NCBI RefSeq assembly: GCF_019710585.1
Contig: NZ_JAIFZQ010000020.1
Span: 900,265-964,264, forward strand
DNA: 64,000 nucleotides
Origin: Arthrobacter sp. MAHUQ-56
Lineage (GTDB): Bacteria > Actinomycetota > Actinomycetes > Actinomycetales > Micrococcaceae
Reading direction: 5' to 3'
Shown here: positions 6,209-15,340 of the stretch, in pieces
How the letters are laid out: every line of letters starts with the position of its first letter
Position numbering within the stretch: the first letter of the stretch is position 1
Notes under the pieces: model-generated
The model's database searches: none
The model's input: the letters and a program-made list of their open reading frames with translations, nothing else
Told to the model about the DNA's origin: nothing
Position numbers and translations under genes: made by a program

Positions 6209-8020
6209 ATGGGGGCATCTCAGAGGCGGCTTTCTGCCGCAGTCGCTGCACTCGCCATCGCAACATCCACCTTTGGAATCGTCGCGCCGGCCATCGCAGC
6301 ACCAACCACCGTAACCAACGAGCAGGTTACCGAACCAACCACCGCATCTACCGCCTCGCCATCACCTTCGGCGGCGGCCACATCAACGGCAACGCCCTCC
6401 CAGGAGGCCGTCGAGCCGGCGCCGACCTTGGAGCCCACGACCGCTACAGTCTCGCCTTCCGCGCCGACAGCGCCAGCCGCGCCGACAAGCGCAGCTCCCA
6501 GCCTGCGGTCTGAGGCGACGGCGGGCGGCAGCGGTGACACGACCACCGTGTCCTTGATGTTCAACGAACTGTCATTCCAGCCCGAAGACACCAGCTCAGC
6601 CTACGACCGGGCGCTCTTCGAGCACTGGATCGACGCTAACGGTAACGGCTGTGACACCCGCCAGGAAGTCCTCATCTCCGAGTCGCAGGTCCCGGTGACC
6701 TACGGCAGCGGATGCACCATCACCGCGGGTAAGTGGTACTCATACTACGACGGCGCCACCTGGACGAACCCCTCGGACGTCGACATTGACCACCTCGTGC
6801 CGCTGGAGGAGGCCTGGGGCTCAGGCGCCTACCGCTGGACACCGGAACTCCGGAAGGCCTACGCCAACGACCTCGACTGGTCGCGCAGCCTCGTCGCCGT
6901 GACGGATAACGTCAACCAGTCCAAGGGCTCGCAGGACCCGAGCACGTGGCTGCCCGGCGACGGCTCCATCGACCCCAAGAACTGCGACTACGCCATCGAC
7001 TGGATAACGGTGAAGTGGCGTTGGAACCTGACCGCTGATAACGCCGAACGCGACGTACTCAGCTCGATCGTCAACGGCACCAGTTGCGGTGCCATCGTCA
7101 TCGGCCGTCCCGCGAAGATGAACACTTACGTGGACACTTTCACCGGCTGGCCGCTCTACAAAATCGTTTACGACTCTACGATCTATGAGCTCGTCACACA
7201 GCAGGACGGCATTACCCAGATCCCCGTCCCGCTGAGCTACGACCGGTGGGCGAACTACTACAAGTTCAAGCAGCCCACCCCGGCCGCAACCGACTTCGTG
7301 AAGTACCCGTGGTCCCCGACCGTGTACGCGGTGACGTTCTGGCCCGGCGGCGAGAACTACTGGCAGTGGACCCGCCTCACGTTTGAGCAGTGGAACAGGG
7401 CAGGCCAGCCCTTCCCCCGCATCGCCGGCTGGATCAAGGGCAGCTACTACTACCAGTGGGGCAGCAACTACAGCGAAATCTTCGTCGAAGGCGAAGACGG
7501 CATCAACCACAAGCTCACGCTCAAGGAATGGGAAGACTCAGGTCGCCGACCCTTCCAGCAGCGGAACTCCGAAGGCTTCTACGCCCTCTACTGGGCGCCG
7601 GAACTGGCGCGTATGACAGATGTCTACACCGGCGCCGGCCGTCCACTCGGGTACGCCGAGTGGCAGGAAGAGGGCTTCCCGACCCCGCAACGCACCCAGC
7701 GCATCAAGGGTGACCAGTTCTACCAGGACTACGGCAACCCCACCGTCTATTACGCTGGCCCCGGTATGAACCGTGCCGTTACCTTCCAGGAATGGCAGGC
7801 CGCCGGTTCACCTATCCCCACCGTCCGGAACGCACCGGCCCCGGGCACGGGCACCGGAGGTGACACCAGCAGCGGCGGGAGCGGCGGCACCAGCTACACC
7901 TGGGGCGTGACCCCGGGAGCCTACTGCAGCACCGCAGGTGCCCTTGGCTACAGCAGCACGGGCACCCTGTACACCTGCAAGACCTCGTACACCGACTCAC
8001 GGCTCCGCTGGCGCCAGTAG
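6209..8020 (+). CDS. Secreted HNH nuclease (DUF1524) with C-terminal repeats
   Basis: A 603-residue protein. I use ATG 6209 because it gives a proper signal peptide (basic RR start, hydrophobic core, AIAA cleavage area). The frame is open to 6152. After a Thr/Pro/Ser/Ala-rich linker comes the DUF1524-type HNH domain: DIDHLVPLEEAW at about residue 192, and NVNQSKGSQDPSTWLP about 40 later. The C-terminal half has repeated units of EWxxxGxPxPxR followed by aromatic strands, probably wall binding, and a short Cys-containing end domain (WGVTPGAYC). Extracellular DNase activity is inferred. It sits at the right end of the element like cargo. Confidence 0.75.
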   Translation: MGASQRRLSAAVAALAIATSTFGIVAPAIAAPTTVTNEQVTEPTTASTASPSPSAAATSTATPSQEAVEPAPTLEPTTATVSPSAPTAPAAPTSAAPSLRSEATAGGSGDTTTVSLMFNELSFQPEDTSSAYDRALFEHWIDANGNGCDTRQEVLISESQVPVTYGSGCTITAGKWYSYYDGATWTNPSDVDIDHLVPLEEAWGSGAYRWTPELRKAYANDLDWSRSLVAVTDNVNQSKGSQDPSTWLPGDGSIDPKNCDYAIDWITVKWRWNLTADNAERDVLSSIVNGTSCGAIVIGRPAKMNTYVDTFTGWPLYKIVYDSTIYELVTQQDGITQIPVPLSYDRWANYYKFKQPTPAATDFVKYPWSPTVYAVTFWPGGENYWQWTRLTFEQWNRAGQPFPRIAGWIKGSYYYQWGSNYSEIFVEGEDGINHKLTLKEWEDSGRRPFQQRNSEGFYALYWAPELARMTDVYTGAGRPLGYAEWQEEGFPTPQRTQRIKGDQFYQDYGNPTVYYAGPGMNRAVTFQEWQAAGSPIPTVRNAPAPGTGTGGDTSSGGSGGTSYTWGVTPGAYCSTAGALGYSSTGTLYTCKTSYTDSRLRWRQ

Positions 8021-8083
8021 TTGTCACCGATTTAGGATCAACTCAAAGCCCCGTCCCTGCTGTTGCAGGGAGGGCATAGGACA

Positions 8084-8127
8084 GGGCCCCGGCATCTCTC
8101 AGGAGACGCCGGGGCCCGTTTGTTTTA
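8084..8127 (+). terminator. Terminator after the nuclease gene
   Basis: GGGCCCCGGC (8084-8093) pairs perfectly with GCCGGGGCCC (8108-8117), with TCTC/GAGA inner pairing, followed by GTTTGTTTT. A smaller hairpin, CCCTGC 8055-8060 with GCAGGG 8065-8070, lies just before it. The site lies between convergent genes and can serve both strands. Confidence 0.75.
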
Positions 8128-8138
8128 GCGCAGTAGTG

Positions 8139-8270
8139 CTATTTGGCGGGGACTACGTAGGCCCCGCAGTCGATGAGTTCCTGCAGTAGGTCGGAAGTTT
8201 TCATGCCTCTGGCTTCTGCCATCTCTCCGAGTTCACGGACAGTTGCAGGAATTTCGATTGTGGCAGTCAT
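8139..8270 (-). CDS. 43-residue ribbon-helix-helix-like protein
   Basis: Minus-strand frame from ATG 8270 to TAG 8139-8141, with a strong purine-rich AGGGGGAAGG site upstream. The sequence (MTATIEIPATVRELGEMAEA then RGMKTSDLLQELI) has the beta strand, helix, helix order of small ribbon-helix-helix regulators or antitoxins. No toxin partner is adjacent. It is the only leftward gene seen in the element and lies at its right edge, with inverted repeats upstream that could be its operators. Confidence 0.6.
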   Translation of the reverse strand: MTATIEIPATVRELGEMAEARGMKTSDLLQELIDCGAYVVPAK

Positions 8271-8382
8271 GGTGAGACCTTCCCCCTATTTGTGTTTTCC
8301 GCATCCCCAGCGGATGCAGCGATCCTACCGGCGGGATCCGACAATCCTTATCGGTAGTGCTTTGACATTATGTGCTAGTGCC
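8271..8382. other. Junction region with inverted repeats (candidate attachment site zone)
   Basis: Between the ribbon-helix-helix gene and the start of TadA homology. GCATCC 8301-8306 with GGATGC 8312-8317, and GATCC 8321-8325 with GGATC 8334-8338, form two close inverted repeats, followed by an AT-richer stretch (8341-8372). The right attachment core probably lies here. The matching left copy is outside the window. Confidence 0.4.
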
Positions 8383-8628
8383 TTCGTGGTCCCCACCGTG
8401 GCTTCCTGCATCGATCTTGTGGTGCATTGCAGCCGGCAGTCTGATGGACGGCGGCAGGTCACGGAAATCCTGTCGTTGGGCCGCCGGGTGGAAAACGGCA
8501 TCATCGAGTCATCCCTTGTCTTCGCCACGGACAACGGCGTCCTGCAGCCACGCGCCAACTCCATGCCCGCAGCCGGGAAATTCTCCAGAGCCGGGTACGA
8601 CGTCGCTGCGCTCCTGGATCCGCGTTGA
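8383..8628 (+). pseudogene. tadA: 3' fragment of a TadA/CpaF-type pilus ATPase gene
   Basis: The last ~81 codons match the C-terminus of CpaF/TadA secretion ATPases: VASCIDLVVHCSRQSDGRRQ, then VTEIL, GRRVENGII and a closing AGYDVAALLD. The Walker A and B parts, which lie further upstream in this family, are absent. The same frame runs up into element sequence without homology. TadB starts within the stop region (TTG 8625), the normal tad gene order. The gene was therefore split or truncated, most simply by integration of the element. Confidence 0.7.
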
Positions 8629-9482
8629 TATCCGCGCTGCTCGGTGCGACCACAGGGGCCGGGCTTTTCCTCATCTGGTGGTCGTGCTGGGAAATGCCCC
8701 ATAGGGGGAACCGGGAACGCAGACCCAGCCGCCTATCCGACCTACTGGCGGTTGCAGGAGTTGACAGAGTCTCAACCACCGGCCTGGTCGGAACCTGCCT
8801 TGGGCTGGCGTTGTTCGTGGCGCTGGTCTTCTTCGCACTGAGCCGGTCTTGGCCCATCGGGGCCTGCTTTGGCCTCTTTGCAGGCTGGCTGCCCATCGCC
8901 CTGCTTCGCTGGCGGGCGAGGAAGCGGCGCGCCATGCTTCGACAGCTGTGGCCTGACGTCGTCGATCATCTCCGATCGGCCATCCGCGCAGGCCTGCCCC
9001 TGCCCGAGGCCCTTATACAGCTGGGCGAGAAGGGACCCGAAGAACTGCGGCCCGTCTTCCGGGAGTTCGGCGGAGACTACCGAGCCGGTGGCCAGTTCGA
9101 CGGCTCCCTGAACAAACTGAAACACAGGCTCGCCGATCCCGTTGCGGACCGCATCATCGAAGCACTGCGGTTGACCCGGGAGGTAGGCGGCTCCGACCTT
9201 GGCCGGCTGCTGGGCACTTTGGCCGAATTCCTTCGTGAAAGCGCCCGCACACGCAGTGAGCTTGAAGCACGCCAGTCATGGACGATCAACGCCGCGCGGC
9301 TTGCTGTCGCAGCTCCCTGGATCGTGTTGATTCTTCTCGCGACCCGGCCGGAAGCAATCCAGGCCTACAACACGCCCCTCGGCGCGGCAGTCCTGCTGGG
9401 CGGCCTGGTGGTGTCGCTGATCTGCTACACGATCATGCTGCGGATAGGTGCCCTTCCCCAGGACGAAAGGGTGCTCCGATGA
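8625..9482 (+). CDS. tadB: Tad pilus inner-membrane protein TadB
   Basis: A 285-residue protein with a T2SF (GspF) domain. Two hydrophobic segments lie near the N-terminus, then a cytoplasmic helical domain (LWPDVVDHLRSAIRAGLPLP, and later LRLTREVGGSDLGRLLG), then two C-terminal membrane helices. It forms the platform with TadC for the TadA motor. The TTG start overlaps the tadA remnant stop by 4 nt; the stop overlaps the tadC start. With tadA broken, its expression and use are uncertain. Confidence 0.85.
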   Translation: MISALLGATTGAGLFLIWWSCWEMPHRGNRERRPSRLSDLLAVAGVDRVSTTGLVGTCLGLALFVALVFFALSRSWPIGACFGLFAGWLPIALLRWRARKRRAMLRQLWPDVVDHLRSAIRAGLPLPEALIQLGEKGPEELRPVFREFGGDYRAGGQFDGSLNKLKHRLADPVADRIIEALRLTREVGGSDLGRLLGTLAEFLRESARTRSELEARQSWTINAARLAVAAPWIVLILLATRPEAIQAYNTPLGAAVLLGGLVVSLICYTIMLRIGALPQDERVLR

Positions 9483-10420
9483 CCCCTGTCTCCCCGGCAG
9501 GGGTTGTGTGTGGAGTTGCCATGGGCATTGGTTTGTGGCTTGTTATCTTCAGGTCGCCGCCGATGCGGGCAACAACGCTGGCTGAACGCATCGAACCCCA
9601 GCTCAAGTCCCAGAACCTTGAATCGCGGCTACTGCGTGCAGGTGAACAGAACGTCACACCCTTCGGTCCGCTCGGGAAAATTCTTCGGCCGGTACTTCAT
9701 GACTGGATAGGCGCCCTGGGCCGGCTGAACCCGTCGCCGGGGGCAACCGAACGCCGGCTGGTTCAGGCAGGGATCGACAAGTCTGCCCTTGACTTCCGTG
9801 CAGAACAGCTGCTGTGGGCAGCGGGCGGCTTTGTCGCCGCCCTTGGCGTGATTCTGATGGGCGCGGCTGGGGGCCGCTTCAACCCGCTCCTTGCTGCCGT
9901 GGCGATCGTCGGATGCGCGGGCACTGGTTTTGTACTGCGGGATTATTGGCTCGGGGTCCAGGTCCACCGCCGCGAAGCACGCATGATGGCAGAATTCCCC
10001 AGCCTGGCTGAATTGATGGCGCTGGCCGTCAGCGCAGGGGAAAGTGCAACCGGTGCCCTCGACAGGGTTTGCCGGAGCGCCAGGGGAGAGCTCTCCAAGG
10101 AGTTCTCGAAAATCCTTGCGGAAACAAGGGCAGGCAAGCCGCTGGTTCTCGCGCTTCAGGAATTCTCCGCACGAACTGATCTTGCTCCCTTGGTCAGGTT
10201 CGTGGACGGCATCATTGTTGCGGTGGAACGGGGCACGCCGCTTGCCGACGTGCTCCGGGCGCAAGCCCAGGACGTCCGCGACACTGCCAAACGCGACCTC
10301 ATGGAGGCCGCAGGCAAGAAAGAAATAGCGATGATGGTGCCGCTTGTTTTTGGCGTACTCCCGCTGACCGTGGTCTTTGCCGTCTTCCCAGGTATCGCCG
10401 CGATCAACCTGGGCTTTTGA
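9479..10420 (+). CDS. tadC: Tad pilus inner-membrane protein TadC
   Basis: A 313-residue protein, the second T2SF-domain platform component. ATG 9479 overlaps the tadB stop (ATGA). A membrane segment lies at the N-terminus, two hydrophobic stretches in the middle (LLWAAGGFVAALGVILMGAA and neighbours), then the F domain (FPSLAELMALAVSAGESATG) and a last membrane helix near KKEIAMMVPLVFGVLPLTVV. The family role is assembly of Flp pili. Confidence 0.85.
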   Translation: MTPVSPAGVVCGVAMGIGLWLVIFRSPPMRATTLAERIEPQLKSQNLESRLLRAGEQNVTPFGPLGKILRPVLHDWIGALGRLNPSPGATERRLVQAGIDKSALDFRAEQLLWAAGGFVAALGVILMGAAGGRFNPLLAAVAIVGCAGTGFVLRDYWLGVQVHRREARMMAEFPSLAELMALAVSAGESATGALDRVCRSARGELSKEFSKILAETRAGKPLVLALQEFSARTDLAPLVRFVDGIIVAVERGTPLADVLRAQAQDVRDTAKRDLMEAAGKKEIAMMVPLVFGVLPLTVVFAVFPGIAAINLGF

Positions 10421-10480
10421 ATCTGGCGCATCCGTGCCCATCCCACCGCAGGAACCAAGGAAGAGGTCAGGAAATTGAAA

Positions 10481-10786
10481 ATGATGGTAGCCCGCTGCAC
10501 GATGCTCCTTGTTGGCCTCGCAGCGCTCCTCCACGTGGGGATGGCGCGCTCAAACAGCGGCGCGTGGCCTCTCGCCGCGGAACGCCGGCCCGGCCAGGAA
10601 AGAGTCCCACATGGCTGCAGGCGTCGCGGCGGCCGCCCTCCCCACGACCACCCGGAGCGCGGTGACGTCCCCGGCTGGGTGATGATTACCCTCATGTCAG
10701 CGGTCCTGGTGGCGGCCCTGCTGGCGCTCGCCGGCCCAGCCCTTGAAACCATGTTCAACCAGGCGATGGACAAGGTGGGAGGCTGA
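10481..10786 (+). CDS. Flp-type pilin-like small membrane protein
   Basis: About 101 residues, with two adjacent ATG codons (10481 and 10484). The N-terminus contains a hydrophobic stretch, and the C-terminal part (GDVPGWVMITLMSAVLVAAL) is a pilin-like membrane helix ending in a short amphipathic tail. Size and location between tadC and TadE-like genes fit the major pilin, but the classical Flp cleavage motif is not obvious. Confidence 0.6.
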   Translation: MMVARCTMLLVGLAALLHVGMARSNSGAWPLAAERRPGQERVPHGCRRRGGRPPHDHPERGDVPGWVMITLMSAVLVAALLALAGPALETMFNQAMDKVGG

Positions 10787-10789
10787 CGC

Positions 10790-11206
10790 ATGGGCAAGCC
10801 CGCCGCGATGCCGCCGGTACCCCGTGGGCTGTGCCGGGCGGGGGAACGGGGCTCGGCGGTGGTGGACTTTGTCTTGGTGGGTGGCCTGCTGACCATGTTC
10901 TTCCTCGCGGTCATCCAGTTGACACTGGTCCTGCACGTCCGCAATACCCTGATCGATGCCGCCGCCTCAGGTGCCCGTTACGGCACCCTTGCAGACCGGG
11001 ACGCTTCCGATGCCTTGGAGCGGACCCGCAGCCTCATCGGGACTGCCCTGACCAGCAGCTTTGCCGAGGATGTGAGTACCAGTGAAACGGATATGCAAGG
11101 CATGCGCGTTCTGGAAGTCACCGTCCGGGCGCCACTGCCGGTGATCGGACTTATTGGACCCCGCGGCGTGCTGGAGGTGACTGGACATGCGGCTATTCAA
11201 GGGTGA
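10790..11206 (+). CDS. TadE-like minor pilin
   Basis: A 138-residue protein: basic leader, then ERGSAVVDFVLVGGLLTMFF, the prepilin-type signal and membrane helix of the TadE family, followed by a periplasmic-type beta domain. Overlaps the next gene by 20 nt. Expected to be processed by prepilin peptidase and act as a pseudopilin of the Tad apparatus. Confidence 0.8.
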   Translation: MGKPAAMPPVPRGLCRAGERGSAVVDFVLVGGLLTMFFLAVIQLTLVLHVRNTLIDAAASGARYGTLADRDASDALERTRSLIGTALTSSFAEDVSTSETDMQGMRVLEVTVRAPLPVIGLIGPRGVLEVTGHAAIQG

Positions 11207-11750
11207 TCCGGTACGGCGCTTCCACTCCCGCCTGAACGAGGCACTTTGCCTCCGGCGGCGTCCGGTCCATACGGGGGTCGCTGGGCGCCCACGGTGCGCC
11301 GGCACCCCTCAGCAGAGGCGCTTAGGCCCGTTGACTGCGCAGACACATGAACAGGGGAGTGCTGTGGTGGAGTTTACGTTCCTCGCCCTCCTGCTAATGG
11401 TGCCCGTGGTGTACTTCACTATCACCGTGGGACAGATCCAGGGCGCGTCGTTCGCCGTTGTCGGGGCAGCGGACCAGGCAGCCAAGGTCTACGTTGCCCA
11501 ACCCGACGCCTCGGCGGCCCAGGCAGCTGCCGAACAGGCGGTCGCCCTCGCCCTCGCGGATTTCGGACACCCCGCAGAGCAAGCCAGCATGGCCCTGACG
11601 TGCAGCAAGACCGACTGCCAGGCGGCCGGCGCAGCTGTGACCGTCACCGTCCGGCTGGGCGTAGCCCTTCCCTTCGTGCCGTTCGCTGATGGACTCACTG
11701 CCACGCAGGTGGAGGCCGCGTCCACGCAACTGGTGGGACGCTACAAGTGA
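11187..11750 (+). CDS. TadE-like protein with long N-terminal leader
   Basis: A 187-residue protein. The family signal EQGSAVVEFTFLALLLMVPV begins only at about residue 56, so either the leader is unusually long or the true start is later. It is followed by a C-terminal domain with a CSKTDC pair that could form a disulfide. It overlaps the preceding TadE-like gene and is overlapped by the next start, so the cluster is one operon. Confidence 0.75.
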   Translation: MRLFKGDPVRRFHSRLNEALCLRRRPVHTGVAGRPRCAGTPQQRRLGPLTAQTHEQGSAVVEFTFLALLLMVPVVYFTITVGQIQGASFAVVGAADQAAKVYVAQPDASAAQAAAEQAVALALADFGHPAEQASMALTCSKTDCQAAGAAVTVTVRLGVALPFVPFADGLTATQVEAASTQLVGRYK

Positions 11751-12193
11751 GACCCGGGTCGGCCGACGAAAGCGGACAGATAACGGTCATGATCCTCGGC
11801 TACGTGGCCCTGGCTCTCCTGGTGGCCACGGTGGTCATGGGAATCTCGGCCGTATACCTCGAGCACAAGCGTCTCCTGTCCTTGGCGGACGGGGCATCCC
11901 TTGCCGCAGCGGACAGCTACACGCTCGGCGAAGTTGATTCGAGGGGTGGAACGCCCTCGGCCGTTCTCAACCCCGCACGGGTCAGGAACGTGGCTGCCGA
12001 CTTCGTAGCCCAGAGCCCCGCCGCGCAACGCTTCTCTGACCTCGCGGTGACAGGGGCGACGGGCACACCGGACGGCTCAACCGCCGTCGTGGTCCTGAGG
12101 GCGGCCGTGCACCCGCCAGTGGTGAACTTCCTGGTTCCCGATGGCATCCGCATCGAGGCGACCTCGACGGCCCGCTCGCGCCTGACCCGCTGA
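11747..12193 (+). CDS. TadE/TadG-like pilus protein
   Basis: A 148-residue protein with GTG start overlapping the previous stop (GTGA). ESGQITVMILGYVALALLVA is the Flp/TadG-type N-terminal helix, followed by AVYLEHKRLLSLADGASLAA, typical of helicase/secretion neighbourhood TadE-like proteins of actinobacteria. It lacks the von Willebrand domain of full TadG. Last gene of the tad operon. Confidence 0.75.
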   Translation: MRPGSADESGQITVMILGYVALALLVATVVMGISAVYLEHKRLLSLADGASLAAADSYTLGEVDSRGGTPSAVLNPARVRNVAADFVAQSPAAQRFSDLAVTGATGTPDGSTAVVVLRAAVHPPVVNFLVPDGIRIEATSTARSRLTR

Positions 12194-12298
12194 ACCGCAC
12201 GTGGTGAGCCACCCCCTCAATTATTGTCCCCAGGACCCAGGACCTTGGAAACCGGCCGCGCGAGGCCATCTGCCCCGATAGCGTAGGCTTAAACGACC

Positions 12299-13414
12299 AT
12301 GGCCAATATTGATTTTCCCGCTGAAATCCGCGCGCTCCGCGCCACCTACGAGTCCATCGAACGCGTTACCGACGTGGAGGCTCTCAAGGAAGACATCGCC
12401 GAACTCAGCGAACGGGCAGGGGAGCCGGACCTCTGGGACGATCCCTCAGCCGCCCAGAAGATCACCTCACGGCTCTCCCACCGCCAGTCCGAGCTGGAAC
12501 GCCTCACGAACCTGGCGTCACGGATCGATGACCTCGAGGTGCTGGTGGAACTGGGGCAGGACGAGGACGACGCCGATTCGATGGGGGAGGCCGCCGCCGA
12601 ACTCGAGTCGATCAGGAAGGCCCTCAAGGACCTGGAAGTCGTCACCCTGCTGTCCGGCGAGTATGACGAGCGCGAAGCCGTGGTCTCCATCCGCGCGGGC
12701 GCCGGCGGCGTGGACGCAGCGGACTTCGCCGAAATGCTCCTGCGCATGTACCTGCGCTGGGCGGAACGCCATGGTTATCCAACCACCGTCATGGACACCT
12801 CCTACGCGGAGGAAGCCGGGCTCAAGTCGGCCACCTTCGAAGTCAAGGCGCCCTACGCCTACGGCACCCTGAGTGTGGAAGCCGGAACCCACCGCCTTGT
12901 CAGGATCAGCCCCTTCGACAACCAGGGACGCCGCCAAACCTCGTTTGCGGCGGTTGAAGTGATCCCGCTGATCGAACAGACGGACAGCATCGACATCCCG
13001 GACAACGAGATCAGGGTGGACGTGTTCCGCTCGTCCGGTCCGGGCGGCCAGTCGGTCAACACCACTGACTCCGCAGTCCGGCTGACCCACATTCCCACCG
13101 GCACCGTGGTGTCGATGCAGAACGAAAAATCCCAGTTGCAGAACCGTGCCGCGGCCATGCGCGTGCTTCAGTCCCGGCTCCTGCTCCTCAAGAAGGAACA
13201 GGAAGACGCGGAGAAGAAGGCGCTGGCGGGGGACGTCAAGGCTTCCTGGGGCGACCAGATGCGCTCCTACGTGCTGAACCCGTACCAGATGGTCAAGGAC
13301 CTGCGCACCGAACACGAAGTGGGCAACACGGCGGCAGTGTTCGACGGCGAGATCGACGACTTCATTGACGCCGGCATCCGCTGGCGCACCGACAACCGCA
13401 ACGCCGAAAAATAA
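12299..13414 (+). CDS. prfB: Peptide chain release factor 2
   Basis: A 371-residue class I release factor reading UGA and UAA. The GGQ loop is in [20 protein letters not shown], and the SPF stop-codon motif of RF2 in [12 protein letters not shown]. The frame is continuous from ATG 12299, so the programmed +1 frameshift of the enterobacterial gene is absent, as usual in actinobacteria. It stands alone between the tad locus and ftsEX. Confidence 0.95.
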   Translation: MANIDFPAEIRALRATYESIERVTDVEALKEDIAELSERAGEPDLWDDPSAAQKITSRLSHRQSELERLTNLASRIDDLEVLVELGQDEDDADSMGEAAAELESIRKALKDLEVVTLLSGEYDEREAVVSIRAGAGGVDAADFAEMLLRMYLRWAERHGYPTTVMDTSYAEEAGLKSATFEVKAPYAYGTLSVEAGTHRLVRISPFDNQGRRQTSFAAVEVIPLIEQTDSIDIPDNEIRVDVFRSSGPGGQSVNTTDSAVRLTHIPTGTVVSMQNEKSQLQNRAAAMRVLQSRLLLLKKEQEDAEKKALAGDVKASWGDQMRSYVLNPYQMVKDLRTEHEVGNTAAVFDGEIDDFIDAGIRWRTDNRNAEK

Positions 13415-13613
13415 GCCGGGGCAGGCAGCGGCGCCGGGCCCGGCAACTGCCTATCCCGCGACACGCCCCCCAATAGCCTGCCAAACCACGGGCGGTCCTG
13501 AGTATAGTCAAGGGGCCGGGGCCCACTTCCCCCAAGAGAACACCCGTGCACCGGCTGCAGAACTGGGCTGCATCTAAAAAGAATCAGCCATGCCCTGCAG
13601 GGTACTTAGGGCC

Positions 13614-14402
13614 ATGATTCGATTCGAAAATGTCACCAAGGTCTACGACCAGACAGCCCGGCCTGCGCTGGACTCCGTCAACCTTGAGATTGACCGCGGC
13701 GAATTCGCCTTCCTGGTGGGCGCCTCCGGCTCCGGAAAGTCCACCTTCCTGCGCCTGGTGCTCAAGGAAGACCGCGCCACCTCCGGCGCCGTCTACGTCG
13801 CTGGCCAGAACGTCGCAAAGATCTCCAGCTGGCGCGTCCCCCGCCTGCGCCGTGGCATCGGCGTCGTCTTCCAGGACTTCCGCCTCCTGCCCCAGAAGAA
13901 CGTGTTCGCCAACGTAGCCTTCGCCATGCAGGTCATCGGCAAGAGCCGCAGCGTCATCCGCGACACCGTGCCCGAGGTCCTGAAGACTGTAGGCCTGGAG
14001 GGCAAGGAACACCGCATGCCGCATGAGCTCTCCGGCGGCGAACAGCAGCGCGTGGCTATCGCCCGTGCGGTGGTGAACCGCCCCGGAATCCTCCTCGCCG
14101 ACGAGCCCACCGGAAACCTGGACCCCACTACGTCCATGGGAATCATGGGTGTCCTGGACAAGATCAACCAGAACGGAACCACCGTCGTCATGGCAACCCA
14201 CGATGACGACATCGTCAACGAGATGCGCAAACGCGTGGTGGAGCTGAAGAACGGCGTGGTCATCCGCGACGAGGCCAGGGCCCTTTACACCTCGATGATT
14301 CCCGTCGTCGGCCAGTCGCGGCGCCTGAAGGACGCCAGCGGCAGGGAGGCGCACGACGACGGCCTGCCGGGCGAAGGCCGTGAAGGCGAGGCACAGCGAT
14401 GA
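13614..14402 (+). CDS. ftsE: Cell division ATP-binding protein FtsE
   Basis: A 262-residue ABC ATPase: Walker [10 protein letters not shown], signature [14 protein letters not shown], Walker B ILLADEP and the H-loop ATHDDD. With FtsX it transmits septal signals to peptidoglycan hydrolases. ATG 13614 is preferred over 13590 because FtsE proteins begin MIRFENV. The C-terminus is longer than in enterobacteria, with a Lys/Arg/Gly-rich tail. A TATAGT hexamer at 13503-13508 is a candidate -10 in the upstream 199-nt gap. Confidence 0.95.
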   Translation: MIRFENVTKVYDQTARPALDSVNLEIDRGEFAFLVGASGSGKSTFLRLVLKEDRATSGAVYVAGQNVAKISSWRVPRLRRGIGVVFQDFRLLPQKNVFANVAFAMQVIGKSRSVIRDTVPEVLKTVGLEGKEHRMPHELSGGEQQRVAIARAVVNRPGILLADEPTGNLDPTTSMGIMGVLDKINQNGTTVVMATHDDDIVNEMRKRVVELKNGVVIRDEARALYTSMIPVVGQSRRLKDASGREAHDDGLPGEGREGEAQR

Positions 14403-15313
14403 GGCTTGCATTCATCCTTTCCGAGATTGGCAGCGGCCTGCGCCGCAACGTCTCCATGGTGGTCTCCGTCATCCTCGTGACCTTCGTGTCCCTCACCTTC
14501 GTGGGCGCGGCCGGGATGCTCCAGATGCAGATCAACCAGATGAAGGGCTACTGGTACGACAAGGTCCAGGTAGCCATCTTCCTCTGCAGTGAAGGTTCCA
14601 CGGCGCCGGGTTGCGCCACAGGGTCCGTCACCCCGGAGCAGCAACAGAGCCTCAACGCACTGTTGGAATCGCCGGCCGTGGCGCAGTACATCAACGACTT
14701 CCAGTTCGAGTCCAAGGAAGAGGCCTACAAGCACTTCAAGGACCAGTTCTCGAACTCGCCGATCGTCGACTCCGTAACCCCCGACCAGTTGCCGGCGTCC
14801 TTCCGGATCAACATGAAGGACCCCGAGAAGTACCAGATCATCAGCGAGACGTTCTCCTCGCAGCCGGGCGTCGAAACAGTGATCGACCAGCGCCAGCTGC
14901 TCGAACGCCTCTTCTCAGTGATGAACGGCGCCTCCCTGGTCGCAGTCGGCATCGCAGGCGTCATGATTGTCTGCGCCATCCTGCTGATTGCCACCACCAT
15001 CAGGCTTTCCGCCTTCAGCAGGCGCCGGGAAACCGGCATCATGCGCCTCGTCGGCGCCTCCAAGACCGTTATCCAGCTGCCCTTCATCCTGGAGGGCGTC
15101 ATCGCCGCGGTCATCGGCGCGGCCCTGGCCTCCGGCACGCTGTGGGCGGTGGCGCACTTCTTCCTAGGCGACTACATGTCCCGCCAGTACCCGGACACCG
15201 CCTTCATCTCCTCGGGCCAGACCCTCATCCTCGCCCCGGCGCTGCTGATCCTTGGCGCATCCTTGGCAGGAATTTCGTCTCTCTTGACCTTACGCAGATA
15301 TTTGCGCGTTTAG
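14399..15313 (+). CDS. ftsX: Cell division membrane protein FtsX
   Basis: A 304-residue protein overlapping ftsE by 4 nt. One membrane helix lies near residues 20-42, then a large extracellular domain with a Cys pair ([14 protein letters not shown]) that could form a disulfide, then three C-terminal helices with the FtsX permease motif ([20 protein letters not shown]). It couples FtsE ATP hydrolysis to the hydrolase encoded next. Confidence 0.95.
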   Translation: MRLAFILSEIGSGLRRNVSMVVSVILVTFVSLTFVGAAGMLQMQINQMKGYWYDKVQVAIFLCSEGSTAPGCATGSVTPEQQQSLNALLESPAVAQYINDFQFESKEEAYKHFKDQFSNSPIVDSVTPDQLPASFRINMKDPEKYQIISETFSSQPGVETVIDQRQLLERLFSVMNGASLVAVGIAGVMIVCAILLIATTIRLSAFSRRRETGIMRLVGASKTVIQLPFILEGVIAAVIGAALASGTLWAVAHFFLGDYMSRQYPDTAFISSGQTLILAPALLILGASLAGISSLLTLRRYLRV

Positions 15314-15340
15314 GCTATGCAAACCGACCAAGGAATGCCC

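Larger units (their letters stand above)
1..8382. mobile_element. Phage-derived element (satellite or reduced prophage), left end outside window
   Basis: Almost all genes read rightward with start/stop overlaps and include phage-type products: excisionase-like HTH, RepA-like ATPase, tail-tip-like protein, HNH endonuclease and terminase small subunit. No large terminase, portal, protease or capsid gene is seen, which fits a cos-type phage satellite or a decayed prophage. The right limit is inferred: the last element gene starts at 8270, and TadA/CpaF homology resumes near 8383 in a truncated host gene. The integrase and left attachment site are not in the window, so missing structural genes could lie further left. 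Confidence 0.7.

Noticed and set aside
12299..12400. Programmed frameshift in prfB
   Set aside because: The reading frame is continuous from the ATG with no internal in-frame UGA site.
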